DNA from: Stenocarpella maydis
Lineage: Eukaryota; Ascomycota; Sordariomycetes; Diaporthales; Diaporthaceae
Assembly (NCBI GenBank): GCA_002270565.1
Contig: NQMI01000109.1
Span: 62,001-126,000, forward strand
Length of the DNA: 64,000 nt
Reading direction: 5' to 3'
Both the position numbers and the translations under genes were made by a program. Shown in pieces: positions 1 to 10,979 of this stretch (the first letter of the stretch is position 1; every line of letters begins with the position of its first letter). The notes under the pieces were generated by a model that had not been told where the DNA came from, made no database searches, and worked only from the letters and a program-made list of their open reading frames with translations.

Positions 1-1221
1 TTGGGTGCGCTCTAGGAGTATCGGCCAGGCCGTCTCTACCTAACCATTCGGGACACACCACTTAACAACTTACGTTGTCTATGCGGCGGGGAGCGTGTTG
101 TGGTTGTGGTTTGGCATGGATCGATCATGGCATAACCTTTCAAGCCGCCTCGTTGCAATTACTTTGAATTATTGTGTGTGTGGAGGGGAGTGCCTATTGT
201 TCCTTCGACTACGGCGGCTCTCTGTACTTGCGGGGTTGACAAGAGCTCGGCTGGTCACCTGGGTCAAAAGCACTGGAGCAGAATGAGTCAGCATGGTACA
301 TGTCGGGGGGTTCATATTGTAATATATGACAGGCACAACACCACATTAGACGTCGCCGAAGCCACTCAATAGCTACTACGTTATCCTCGTGGGTAGTACA
401 GCAATACTGTGTTCCTCACGGACATGTTCCAGCAGGCAAAAGCGAAAACCCCAAACCCACCCACCTCTCTGAATCCCCTGGAAAGAAGAAAAACCCAAGC
501 ATGACGTTTATTGCACGCTCGGTTAAATCTCGGCACGAGGCGGTTCGCCGGCCAGGGGGGAGAAGACGGGATGTTTCCGTGAGGCTGATGTAAGAAGTTT
601 GGGCCATAAGGCATTAAGTAAATCAGCAACGAAATTTTCGAAACTACGCACGTGAGCGTCTGCTTCTCTTCCTAGCCTTATTAACCCCCCCCCCCACCTA
701 AAAGGCCACTATTCGGTGGATTACCAAAGAGCCGAACTAGGCGCTCATGGGTAGCAGAAGAAAATTGCGTGGTGAAGGACGGTAGAACCAACAGCCCTAC
801 GGAATACTTGGGGGAGGTGGGGCTTCAAGTCTCAGAAGAAGCGCTTCCACCAGTTTCGAGGGTTGGTTGTCTTTGGCTGGGCCAAATCTGATGGCGTAAA
901 TACAAGCAGGCTGATATACTGGATGGCGGAATCCTCTCTCGCTTTTCATGACCCTGTCGTTATATATTCGAGCCCAGTGTAGGTTGCTCTTTTACAGTTA
1001 TCGCTTACAGCTGGTCAAAGTTGCAAATATTGTAGTAACTCTTCACATAACGATTGACGGTAGAAATGCGATAACCAAGAGTAACTTCGCCTGAATGCCG
1101 TGAGCCTACAATTATTATACATCAATTGATCGCTGCAAGGAAGCCTAAATATTAACCGCACGCTGAGGGAGGATTCATAGCCGCACCCGCGAAGCACCTG
1201 GGACACTTTAATTACTTCAGG
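1..1221. other. No gene recognised; intergenic
   Basis: Only short overlapping reading frames with no domain, splice structure or coherent codon pattern occur here. There is a C-run near 687-696. I see no tRNA, rRNA or transposon signature. The stretch just before the next gene is probably that gene's 3' flank, because that gene runs on the minus strand. Confidence 0.5.
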
Positions 1222-1785
1222 TTACACGCCTTCCCCATCGTCCGTGTACATGCCACTGTCCTCGACATCCGCCTCGAACTCCGAAGAAACTGTGGATTCC
1301 GGGGGCGTCAAGACCACATCTCCCTCCTCAGCCCGCTCGTCCTCAGTCTGCAGGAGCAACGGCGGTTCCCCCCGCCGAAACGAGCGCCGTGCCTTGCGGC
1401 CATCCTTGCCTCTCATCAGGGCAGACCAAGCAACGCACTGTAGGGTTGGGCCAAATTAGCATACATGATGGGCACGACACGTGACTGTTACCCAACCGCC
1501 TTGGACACCGGGGGAAAGGGACCTCAGGTGGTCAAAGTATATTGTGGGGGGGNNNNNNNNNNNNNNNNGGGGGGGGGGGGTTAGCGATTAACTACTCACA
1601 GATTCGCAGATTCGCTTCTCGATCTTTTCGCCCTCCTTGCCCTCGAGCTTGTGCATCTCCACGCTCCCGCAGGAGCCCAGGACGCTGTCCGCCATCTCGC
1701 AGACGGTCTCGGAGTGCGTGTAGGGATAGACTCTGAGGCATCCGCAGGGGAGGTCTGCAGCTGCGTCCGTGAAGGTTGAATCACA
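1222..1785 (-). CDS. C-terminal exons of an unrecognised Cys-rich protein, interrupted by an assembly gap
   Basis: Two in-phase minus-strand exons are proposed. Exon a (1600-1785) follows a good acceptor (AATAG, with CACTAAC upstream of it) and encodes 62 residues rich in Cys, including CGC and LGSCGS. Exon b (1222-1437) follows CTACAG, starts with Cys and ends in a basic patch (KDGRKARRSFRR) and then a strongly acidic tail before TAA. Exon a ends at a GTGAGT donor; the intron 1438-1599 contains the N gap 1553-1568 inside a G homopolymer, so its true length is unknown. The upstream (N-terminal) exons were not found in 1786-3300. Both exons are phase 0, which supports the join. I do not recognise the family; it could also be a relic. 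Confidence 0.35.
1553..1568. other. Assembly gap (16 N) in a G homopolymer
   Basis: Sixteen N flanked on both sides by runs of G. The gap is probably a homopolymer or scaffold join rather than a measured length. It falls inside the proposed intron of the partial gene at 1222-1785. Single N bases also occur at 13379 and 34801. Confidence 0.95.
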
Positions 1786-3301
1786 CTATTGGGTATTAGT
1801 TGTTAGTGACTTCTCTGAAAGCCCAGATGTCGCCTGTTGGGTAGTATATTGTGTATTTCCCTGGTGGTTTAATATTCAGGGGAGGCATGAAGAGCCGGAA
1901 CAGAACTTACAAGAGCAATATCCACAATGATGGCACACATTATGGGATGTAGAGATAATGAAGCGAATATAGTTTCCTGTTGACAAAATATGCGTCCCTA
2001 AGCGGTGGTCCTGCAACAGATTCTCTGCAGATATTCTTATATATGGCCATGATCCCTTCAACAGCATTTCATCAGGGAATTACAAGTCAACAATTGCTTT
2101 GTGAGCAAACAAAGGTCTTTGTGTCCCTTGTTTGATTTCTTCAAGTTCCTCTTGTTACTTTTCGAGCCACAGCGTCGGCACAGGCCACATCCAGCTTCCT
2201 AACAAAGGTTTGGACTAGATGGAAAGTTGAAGTGAAGAATTGGCCAAGCTGAGATTGGTGGATATGTCATATGATCAGAGTCAGCCAGTGAAGAAACCAT
2301 TTCGTTATCCCCTTGGACTCTTTCACCCTATTTAATACAGAGTCTACACGTCGCTGGAAGCTGGAATCTTAATCTAGGTAGTCAACTCATCACAAGCCTG
2401 TCTCTACTTTCTTAGTAACGGACTATCATATTTGAAATCTATTGCTTCAGAACTATTATTATTTAATGCTGGGTCTTTCAGAAATTATGACTGTATAATA
2501 TGGAGGGACTACCTACAATTTTTTTATAAGTATTATTATTGCAAACTGGCAAGAATGAAACAGTCAACACCGCATAACTCGGACCATGCCAAGGCAATTT
2601 ATGAAGAAGTGATATATTGAATAAAATTTCAATTTCAGGGAGCAACTAATGGGGTGTTGTTAACAATGAGGCCCCATCTCGGCCTCTTGTCATCCTCGCC
2701 CTATTAATCCCTCGCCACTTTCTCCTTGGTCCCATACCATGGCAATCTTTGAAGCACGGTACCCTGGTGCTTACTCGTCTTCTCCAGAGCCCTGAGAACA
2801 GCACCTGCGTTTAAAGACCATCCCACTACTTTTCAATCCTCTCGCCATGACTGGGGGGCCGGTGCCACCATTACAGGCCCGGCATTGATGCATACCAGGC
2901 AGACAGCTCGGCATAGGTATTGCGCATGCTGAAGGGGCGTTGACACATTGGTGAACGGATGACTTCACATCTCACACGATGTGTCGTCGACATGCGGCAG
3001 AGCTAAAGAGTGGCAAGTGTCCATGATGACTGACCAGTTTTGATATTAGCATGAATGTTTATTCCAGAGGACATTCAATTTGCCATGTATCTACGTGCGT
3101 CTTGACAGATCGCTGCCATCAATCTATCCCATCCCAGAGAGCGCCAATAATCATGTCCAAGCCCTCCCGAGGAAAAACCAACAACCGCCCTATATCCATT
3201 TTGTATAGCCGTAGCATAATTCTCTCTATAGTAGAAATAAAGCGTAATAACGCTCTCATTATCATATCGAATACCAGCCATTCCCCCATAGCCGTGACTG
3301 A
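1786..3301. other. No gene recognised; AT-leaning intergenic
   Basis: No supported gene. 2400-2640 is AT-rich with only a short frame. 3051-3281 has frames on both strands without domains and probably includes the 3' UTR of the minus-strand gene that ends at 3302. Confidence 0.45.
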
Positions 3302-6300
3302 CTATATGCTGCCGACGCTGACAACCTCACGCCTCAGTACCTCGGTCTCGCCGCTCTCTGCCGTCCTCCTGCGCTCCATGACCCACCGCGTCTCCCCGCT
3401 CTCCTTATCCTCGTCTATCGAGTACGAGATGCTCTCGGCGGAGCTCTTGTGGCGATGGCCGGGGCGCTTTGACGGCGACGAGACGTTGGTGTTAGGCGGC
3501 GGCGGCGGCGGAGGCAATTCAACGGGTTCTGGAGGCGGGGGTGGGGCGGCACCAAGGCCGCCGCTAACAATGTCGATTTTGGCATTGGCGTCGTATGCGT
3601 CGGTGGCCTCGTGGTTGTGATCTACTGTTGGGCTCTTAGTTGACAACCCGGGGCTGGAGGCTTCCTCCTCGTCCTCGATTACGGGCGGGCATTGGAACCC
3701 CGGGGAGGGTTGTGGCATAGGTGGTGGCGGGGGTGAAAAGAGCGGCTGAGGTGGTGCGCTGTTGGGCATCGATGACAATCCTATTGTCAATGTTGGGCTT
3801 CCCGCGCCGCTTGCCGCGTCGGAATTGCTCCATACGGAGAAAGACGAGTTTTTTCTTGCATGTGAGCCACCAGAGAGCCCTAGGTGGGAGTTTGGCCTTC
3901 CGGTCTCCCACGGCGCGGGGCTGGACGTCCCCTCAAACCTATCGCCAGGGGGTGCCCGTTCTGATCGCGGGCTCCCTTCCCTCGAAGAGTTTAGACTGAC
4001 TTGACTACCTCCCCATGCCTTGCTACGTAAGCGTAGAAGTTCTGCAAGGCTCATCTTGCCATCGTCAGTCATCATGGCCAGTTGGGCCAGGCCTGGACTC
4101 TGAAGTGAGTTTCGCCCTTCCGAGGTTCCCAACGGGAGGCCGAGGCTCATGATCGAGTTGCGATTAGAGTATTCCGACCGCTCTGTGATTGGTGTCAAGT
4201 TCGGTTCGCGGCTGACCACGCGGCCGCTTGTGGTACGGCTGACTCCAGAGGGGCCAAAATACCCCCCGTAGACATTTTCGTTGGTCAGGCCGCCAGATTT
4301 TGCCGCCCCATGGTGGCCTTGCGGGATGGGTGCAGAGTAGAAGCCGAACTCCTGACCATAAAACCCGTCAGAGTCGTAGGCCAGTGCCTCTGCATTCGCT
4401 TCTGCAATGAAGTCGTCGTCAAATTCGAACTCGTCGTCAAAGTTGTCGTCAAACCCTCCACCAAAGCCATCATCATAATCAGCGTACACGTCGTACCCAC
4501 CCTGGATACCATTGTCGATTCTCTGCCCACCGCTGCTCGGCTGTGAATCTGTCGTAGGCGATGTGATGGTAAAGTCTGGGTCGTCCTGTTCTACTGGCGG
4601 TTGGGGGGGTGGCAGAGGCGGCGATGGAGACGGGGACGGTGGCGATTCTTGCTGGTCTTCCCATTTGAATTTCCAGCCTGCCGCAGCAGCCTTGTGGGCA
4701 GCCTCGGCCAGAGCAGCCTGGTAAGCAGCTACTTTGCCCTCAGTTGGAATTTGAGTTGGAGAAGTCACAGTTGCGGCATCCATCTGAGAGGACAGCTCTC
4801 TCCCCTTCTCTGTCATTGACGGCATGGGCTGGAGGCCCAGGCTGACTGAGGTGTGCGCTGTCGAACCAGATAGCCCAGACGCTGAGGCAATGTCCGATTC
4901 ACGTTTCTGTACTTCCTGGTCTTGAACAGTCTTGGTTGCTTGAGCCTGGGCCTGCGCGAAGGCGCCTGGTATCGGACGGCCATATTGGTCCGTATCGTCC
5001 ATGTCAAAGATGGACTCGTCAAAAGTGGATGCCTGTATCTCATCCGCTTCCATCCTCAGCTCCTCTAACAACCCTTCATCAAAGTATAACTCCTTATCTG
5101 CTGTGCCCGCAAGGTCTCCACCATCATCGACCGGCTGATGTCGTCTCTCCTGGAAGACGGTGGGGTCGTATCCAGTTTTGCGAGGGGCCTCGGACGGTTG
5201 GATGCTGTGATCATCAACGCCAACTGAACCCTCCTCCCTGACACACAAGTTTGCCAGTGGCGAAGTCGCAGATCGTAGTTCCGGTGTTGTATCCTTAGTC
5301 ATGGCGTATCCGATAGCATTGCCTGTGGCATCTCGCGGAGTGGGAACCAGTGTCTCCGGGGTGGGACTTGCCAGGGATGACTGTGGATTTGACCTCTGGA
5401 ACACGAAGCCAGCAAAGTTCTCCTGATCGTTGTCGGGGTCGTCCTCGGCGTCCAACATATCGTCACCACCAACCACCGGGACGTCCTCCTCAAAGAATGC
5501 GTCGTCGTCGAAGAAGTCATCATCGCCAACCATGGGGATGTCCTCCTCGAAGCCGTCCTCTGCCATGGCTGCGTCGTAGTCGAACGAGTCCTCGTCGAAA
5601 TCGTCGAATCTCGAATCCCTGGTGGTTGGGTTGTTGGCCTTCCTCTCAAGTTCTTTCTGCCTGTGTCGTTCTTCCAGCGCCTTCTCGGCTCTCGCGGCAC
5701 CCATCATATCGAAGCTGAACCGCGACGATGTGCTCTTCATATGCTTTGGCAGAGCCAGCGCAACGCCGTCTTTTACGGAGCCGCCAGAAAGCGATATGTG
5801 CCGCGATTTGTTCGTCCTGGTTGAAGGGCTTGCCTTTCTTATCGAGCCAAGGCCGGTTGCAGCACCGGGGCCTGAGCCTGGAGATGCCGAGCCTTCAGCA
5901 TCAACGTTCTCACCTGAAGAGGACTCAGGCTGCGCTGGGAGCGGCTTGTCGTCCAGGGAGACACGTCTCAGCTCGGCAGTGGACTTCCTGGACGATTCCT
6001 TGGAAAGTTCAAATGGCCTTTGTGATTCCGTGTCTGATGCCCCAGGCTGTGTCTTCTCTGATACGGCGCTACTACTCCTACCAGTCGGGCTGCGTGAGGC
6101 GAGGTCAGGGATGACAGCACTGGACACACCCGGGATGCCGCTCCAGACCTCAGCCCCGGGCACTGTGGGTTTCCTGGTAGGAACCACGCGCTGCCTTGGG
6201 GCACTGAAGTCATGAACTCTTGTGCCTCTTATGCGAGGGTCATATGTTGCCTCGACAGGCTTCTGGGGGAGTGGCAACGGGCGAAGGTCGGGGGCATTCT

Positions 6301-6964
6301 GAGAAGCTTTGCGGCGCATCAAGAGGCCGGACATGGGGTTCTTGAGGAATGGAAGCCCCTTCTTGCCCTTCTGCGACTCTGTGACGGACTGTGAAGAGGA
6401 CAGGGCGGAGGGTTCTGACGTGAGCCGGGCGCCAGATGGCCTCTTGCCCGTTGCGCCGGCATTGTTTTGCAGTTCGGTCGGGGCGACGAAGGAGGATCGG
6501 GATCTCAACTCCTTGATTGGGACAGGGGGCGGGTGAGCCGAGGGCAAGTTGGTGTTAATAGGCGGTGGGAGAGGCTTCGATCGCGAGCTGTGCTGGCCGG
6601 CTGCTGAGGAGTCGTCCCGCTTCGCGCCGAGGGCGCGGCGGTAGTTTTCGAGGGCAAGGCCGCCGATGAAGCCCGAGTCTCCGGTAGGTGGTTGCGGTGA
6701 TCTGATGGAAGGCGAGGATGATTCCTTCAAGGACTGCTCCGAAGGCTTCCGGTCGGGCGTTGGGTCGGGGTCTGTCCAAGGGCCGGCGGGATGAAGGGGA
6801 GGGGTGCTAGCGGCATTGGTGGGCCTGGTCAGGAAATCTGGACGGTTCGAGAGGTCGTGGGACGAGTTGGGATGCTCGGCATGGTCGAGGGGACTTAATT
6901 GATCAGGCAGCGGCGAGGAAGGGTTGGACGGGCCGCGCCGGTGGATTCTGAAATGGGACAGCAT
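3302..6964 (-). CDS. Large intrinsically disordered conserved-type fungal protein, 1220 aa
   Basis: A single uninterrupted minus-strand frame with ATG at 6962-6964. The first 400 residues are rich in Ser, Pro and Arg with basic patches. Residues about 450-540 hold very acidic runs (repeats of the form EED-(I/V)-P-(M/V)-VG followed by Asp/Phe clusters). A second Asp/Phe-rich acidic stretch lies around residues 815-860. The C-terminal third has polyproline blocks (PPPPPEPVELPPPPPPP) like SH3/profilin ligand regions, then a short charged tail. No signal peptide, membrane segment or catalytic domain is visible. The absence of introns over 3.6 kb and coherent coding composition argue that it is real. 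The C-terminal polyproline suggests a scaffold or cytoskeleton/signalling role, but that is inference only; I do not recognise a named family. Confidence 0.85.
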   Translation of the reverse strand: MLSHFRIHRRGPSNPSSPLPDQLSPLDHAEHPNSSHDLSNRPDFLTRPTNAASTPPLHPAGPWTDPDPTPDRKPSEQSLKESSSPSIRSPQPPTGDSGFIGGLALENYRRALGAKRDDSSAAGQHSSRSKPLPPPINTNLPSAHPPPVPIKELRSRSSFVAPTELQNNAGATGKRPSGARLTSEPSALSSSQSVTESQKGKKGLPFLKNPMSGLLMRRKASQNAPDLRPLPLPQKPVEATYDPRIRGTRVHDFSAPRQRVVPTRKPTVPGAEVWSGIPGVSSAVIPDLASRSPTGRSSSAVSEKTQPGASDTESQRPFELSKESSRKSTAELRRVSLDDKPLPAQPESSSGENVDAEGSASPGSGPGAATGLGSIRKASPSTRTNKSRHISLSGGSVKDGVALALPKHMKSTSSRFSFDMMGAARAEKALEERHRQKELERKANNPTTRDSRFDDFDEDSFDYDAAMAEDGFEEDIPMVGDDDFFDDDAFFEEDVPVVGGDDMLDAEDDPDNDQENFAGFVFQRSNPQSSLASPTPETLVPTPRDATGNAIGYAMTKDTTPELRSATSPLANLCVREEGSVGVDDHSIQPSEAPRKTGYDPTVFQERRHQPVDDGGDLAGTADKELYFDEGLLEELRMEADEIQASTFDESIFDMDDTDQYGRPIPGAFAQAQAQATKTVQDQEVQKRESDIASASGLSGSTAHTSVSLGLQPMPSMTEKGRELSSQMDAATVTSPTQIPTEGKVAAYQAALAEAAHKAAAAGWKFKWEDQQESPPSPSPSPPLPPPQPPVEQDDPDFTITSPTTDSQPSSGGQRIDNGIQGGYDVYADYDDGFGGGFDDNFDDEFEFDDDFIAEANAEALAYDSDGFYGQEFGFYSAPIPQGHHGAAKSGGLTNENVYGGYFGPSGVSRTTSGRVVSREPNLTPITERSEYSNRNSIMSLGLPLGTSEGRNSLQSPGLAQLAMMTDDGKMSLAELLRLRSKAWGGSQVSLNSSREGSPRSERAPPGDRFEGTSSPAPWETGRPNSHLGLSGGSHARKNSSFSVWSNSDAASGAGSPTLTIGLSSMPNSAPPQPLFSPPPPPMPQPSPGFQCPPVIEDEEEASSPGLSTKSPTVDHNHEATDAYDANAKIDIVSGGLGAAPPPPPEPVELPPPPPPPNTNVSSPSKRPGHRHKSSAESISYSIDEDKESGETRWVMERRRTAESGETEVLRREVVSVGSI

Positions 6965-8780
6965 GTCGGCGTCTGCAATCTAGTGTCTGGGTGTGTGGAC
7001 TGGGCGTCGAGGTGCGAGGCAACGGCCGGCTTGGATTCGAGGCCGGAGCAGCAGAGTCCTAAGCCCTGGGCCCGGATCAGGGCCTCGGAGCTGTCAAGGC
7101 GATGTGCAGAAGCGGCAGTGTTGTTGCAGAGGGCTTGTTCGGTATTGGCGCGACCATTGCATCGGGCAGGGCGCTGCAGATGGGTGTGACAGGAGAGAGG
7201 GAGGGAGAGTTGGCGTCGCGATGTATGCTGATCACCCACTTGTCCGCATATCCACCCACATGCCGGGTGTAGTGAGGGAAGGCGTCGTTTGGGAGCAGGA
7301 GCACAAGTGGCGTGGCAGTAGAGCAAGGTCGAGTGCGGCAGGAGACGTTGTGGTGCTGTGTGATGGGGTCAGTCAACATGAGGTCGTTGAAAAAAGATGA
7401 GCATGACGGACGAGTCGGGGGAGAAGCTGCCCCGATTTTGTCGTCTGGTCAGGGTAATTACAGACGACCTTAGGCCGTCCGCCACAGAGCAGTGGGGTCT
7501 CCCGTGTAGTACCTAGTACGGAGTACTTGGGGACTTGGTATCTAGATACCTGGGTATACTACAAGGTGTGTCCTGCGGAGTACACAGCTTCTGGACCATC
7601 AATGGCCGTCTCCTGGCTCGTGCAGCCCAACAGGATGGAGCCTCCGGGGATTTTTGTTCCCCTGCGACAAATTGAGACAGCTGCTGGTCTGAAACCACTC
7701 GAGCCCAGACATTGCAGGCTGCCTCGAGATCCCCTACACTACTGCCCCACCGCTGGTGATCAACATCCGGGCACAGTGATCCCTTGGGATGGTCGCTACC
7801 GGTCTGATGCCCGTCCGCCATGTCATTGGATGAACTCCGACCTCCCGTCATCTGAACGGGAGCCACGGCTCACGTACCGACGTTACATATGTACAACCTG
7901 CTGCTGCTGCTCCTGCAGCTCGAGAACGTAGTTGGGAAGACTTTAACTTGCATTTGACCATAGTAGCCGTTTACTTTATCGCTTGACCATCCCAACCCGT
8001 GTCTGCGATGTGACCCTGTAACCTCCCCACCATGGCAGAGCTGCTTACCTAAAAAGACGCGTGCCCCCAGGCTGACGCGACTCGCTTGAGGTTCTGTGCA
8101 CCTCTACTATGTACGCTACAATGCCATTTGTGAGGCTGGTTGGGCGTCGATGTTGTCTCAATTCAGGGCTCACCTTGAGATCATGCCCTTCTCTGCCCTT
8201 GTACACGCCACATCCTACATGTACAGCTAGCTGGTCATGATGGACTATCCGGGGTCGGCTCTGTGGGAAATTCATAATGGAGCTAATGCCTACACATTTT
8301 AAACATGGTTGAAGTTATTCCCTGGATTCGGACATGCCTGATGATGGAATTATCCATACTGACACTCTTCCGACAGATTGTCTTTCCTTATCTTTTTTAA
8401 ACCCGAAACCTTCCAGATTTTGGTTTTCCGAAGCCATCAAGTCCTCGCCCTTATCTAGATGTGACGCGGGACTGGGTTAGGTACTCCAACAACGCACGCT
8501 CTCAAGCAAATGGTACACGGATGCCTAGGTAACTCAATCACACATGACAACCATAGGGGATCACACATGTGGAGAATGGTGGCGTTTATTCTCTCTTATC
8601 TGTATAGCGCCCCTGATAGGACCCCCTTCCTAGCATACGCTGTCTGAGTGACAGTGCGAGAGCAGCTCCACTTGCCTGCGTGGTTCCGAGACGACTCGAA
8701 GAAACAAGCAAACCAGTCACATGCCTTTCTCTGTCGATGAAGGTGTGAGGTAACTACTGTTGATAGTGGTGGTGGGTGAG
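6965..8780. other. Upstream region of the 1220-aa gene and intergenic DNA; no gene seen
   Basis: The first few hundred bases are presumably 5' UTR and promoter of the minus-strand gene starting at 6964. Around 7505-7565 there are clustered palindrome-like motifs (ACCTAGTACGGAGTACTT, TATCTAGATACCTGGGTA). The many short frames overlap on both strands and have no domains or splice logic. Confidence 0.45.
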
Positions 8781-9067
8781 CTACTTGATCCTGCAGCAGT
8801 ATATGTATCCGAACGGCTCCTAAGTAATTGCCATGTTAGTTTCTTGAGCGTTGATGGTCGCAGTGGCGTGGGGATCACGGCATAAGGGTTCTAGAAACTT
8901 ACCTCGTCGCAGACGCAGTTGAAGAGGGGGCTTCCCATATCGGCACAAACGGTGCAGTCGCTGAAAGCGCAGCAGCGGTATCCAGTCCAGGCCTCAGCGG
9001 GAACAGCAGAAGTCAGTGTGGCCATGCTGATTGCGATGGCTACGACATTCTTGATCGAGAATTGCAT
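8781..9067 (-). CDS. Small secreted cysteine-rich protein, 67 aa (effector-like)
   Basis: Two exons: 8903-9067 (55 codons) and 8781-8819 (12 codons plus TAG), joined across an 83-bp intron with GTAAGT donor and TTAG acceptor. The ATG context (ACCAAG before ATG) is good. Residues 1-24 form a typical signal peptide (basic/polar start, hydrophobic VVAIAISMATL, then TSAVPAEA cleavage region). The mature part of about 43 residues has eight Cys in the order CC, C, C, C, C, CC, enough for four disulphides. This size and spacing fit secreted fungal effectors or antimicrobial/defensin-like peptides; I recognise no named family. It lies 598 bp from the 3' end of the oxidoreductase gene at 9666. Confidence 0.7.
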
Positions 9068-9229
9068 CTTGGTGTTTGTTTCGGCGAGGTACGTGGAGTG
9101 GTTGGTTCGGTATTTGCGATGTTGCTGTGCCAGTTGGTAGGGGCAGTCTTGCGATCGTTGATGTTAGACAAGTTCCGAGGAACAAGGCCATGATTCAGGC
9201 TTTGGGTTTTAAGGATTTTTCGAGGGCTC

Positions 9230-9263
9230 TGAGTGAAGTTGGGATGCTGAGTGAAGTTGGGAT
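9230..9263. repeat. Two direct 16-bp repeats upstream of the Cys-rich secreted protein gene
   Basis: TGAGTGAAGTTGGGAT occurs at 9230-9245 and again, identically, at 9248-9263 (period 18). The pair lies about 165-195 bp upstream of the ATG at 9067 of the minus-strand gene, a plausible promoter position. It may be a transcription-factor site pair or a simple local duplication. Confidence 0.5.
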
Positions 9264-9665
9264 TACATGGTGAGTCAACGGGTGATCCATCAGGGTCTGA
9301 GTGACATGGCAACAGTCAATCGACGATAGGAAGCTGGGGATAGCGATTCGAGTGAGGCAGGCTATTCTGGGAAGCGATATGCACATCACGTTCTCACGCA
9401 TGGTCAAGAAGCACCAATTGCTTCCTGAGCCCCGTCTGCTTAGTCGATGCACAAGTATATAACTACATATATCAAACGCTGGGCAAAGTAGTGGAGCAGC
9501 CTAACGTTGCTCAGCCGTTTGTATGCCTGAATTTTCAAGCGATGCTCTCTCCACCGGTGGACGAGCATCTCTGTCCCGAACAAGTTAAATGCTGGCAGAT
9601 AACTCGGTAGACAAACAATCAAACCAGGGCTGCCACAGGAAAGCTGTCGTCGGAGCTGCTTGCTC

Positions 9666-10979
9666 TCAGGGTATTCTGATGACAACCTTCCCCGCAGCGT
9701 TGAGGTTGAAGAGCGCCGCGTATGCTTCAATAGCCTCGGTCCACTCAAAGACGTGCCCCAATTCCGGTCTGATGCCGTGTTTCTGGCGAAAGGCACTCAT
9801 ATTCTCGAGCATAGGAATATTTGCGTAGACAATGCCGCGGACTTCAAAACCGTGAGTTAGTAGTTATATCCACTGTGTGCACAAATTGGAACTCGAGACC
9901 GAATGTCTCTAACGAACATACCAGTCTTAGCACCGAATACTATTTCCGGTATCAGATCTTGCTTTTCCGAGCCACCAAGAAACCCGACGGCCGTCACAAG
10001 TCCTCCTTTTCTGGTGGCGCGGAGCGACCGGACGATCGTCGAAGCGCCCACCACATCCACGACGTGATCCGCTCCGCGCCCACCAGTGAGCTCACGGACT
10101 TTGACGTCCCACTCCGGGTCCTTGGAATTGAGGGTGTGAGCGGCGCCGAGTCGCCTCGCAACCCCGAGCCTCTCCGGGGATGAAGACAGTGCGATCACCC
10201 TTGCCCCGGCGGCTGTAGCTATCTGGATTCCAAACGCATGCGTCAGATACTTCACTTAATTGCCGAGTTCGCCACGCGAGGCAACTCACCTGCAAGACCG
10301 CAGTGCTCACGCCTCCCATACCCTGGGTGACGACTGTATCCCCGGCCTTCAATGGCTTATACCACCCAAACAAGGCATTCCAGGCAGTCCCATACGCACC
10401 CCCGAGCGCGGCAACCTCCTCGAAGCTGAGTCCCTCGGGCGCCGGCACAACGCCGTCCTCGTCGGTGACGAAGTACTGCTGCAGGAGGCCGTCTATGGCC
10501 CCGGCGCCCAGAAGGCTGGTTATGTCGAGCTCGGCATCCATCCCGGGCTCGGCAGACTTCCATGAGTTGCCCGCCGCGACAAGCACGTGGTCGCCCGGCT
10601 GCCACCTCGACGTGGTCCCTGGTGCTGCGTTCACGCTCTCGATGACGCCTGCACCGTCGCAGAGGGGTACGAGGGGCGCAACGGTACGGGACTTGTAGTC
10701 CTTGTCGTCTGTTGCGACGAGGAGGTCTCGGTCTGGCCCGCGAGTTTGGGGTCAGACACTACTAGCACGGTCCTGGAGGCTGTGGAATGTCAGGGATGAC
10801 TGCGCTCAAGTTCACTCACAGTTCAGTGCGGCAGCCTTCATCCGGACCAGTACCTGGCCGGCCTGGGGCTGGGGCTTTGGCACCTCCTCCAACTTGAGGT
10901 TGCGTCTAATTCCCTCCAGTGAGGTTTGCCCCCTCTCATGGAGGTGAATTCGATACGCAAGGGAAGTCTCAGTGGCCAT
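9666..10979 (-). CDS. Zinc-type alcohol dehydrogenase / quinone oxidoreductase-like MDR protein, 359 aa
   Basis: Four exons on the minus strand: 10820-10979, 10290-10732, 9922-10222 and 9666-9841. Introns of 87, 67 and 80 bp all have GTGAGT or GTATGT donors, and the coding sum is exactly 360 codons. The N-terminal GroES-like domain carries the family motif ALNYRDLL, which is only created by splicing exon 1 to exon 2 and so supports the junction, then PLCDGAGVIE and WQPGDHV. The Rossmann domain follows (GMGGVSTAVLQ across the second junction, then AAGARVIALSSS). The length is normal for medium-chain NAD(P)H-dependent reductases. The substrate cannot be inferred. No signal peptide, so presumably cytosolic. 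Three regions recoverable only by splicing show it is an intact gene, not a fragment. Confidence 0.9.

Noticed and set aside
3051..3620. 189-codon plus-strand frame
   Set aside because: Mostly antisense to the C-terminal part of the 1220-residue protein; its Gly-rich end is the complement of the polyproline codons.
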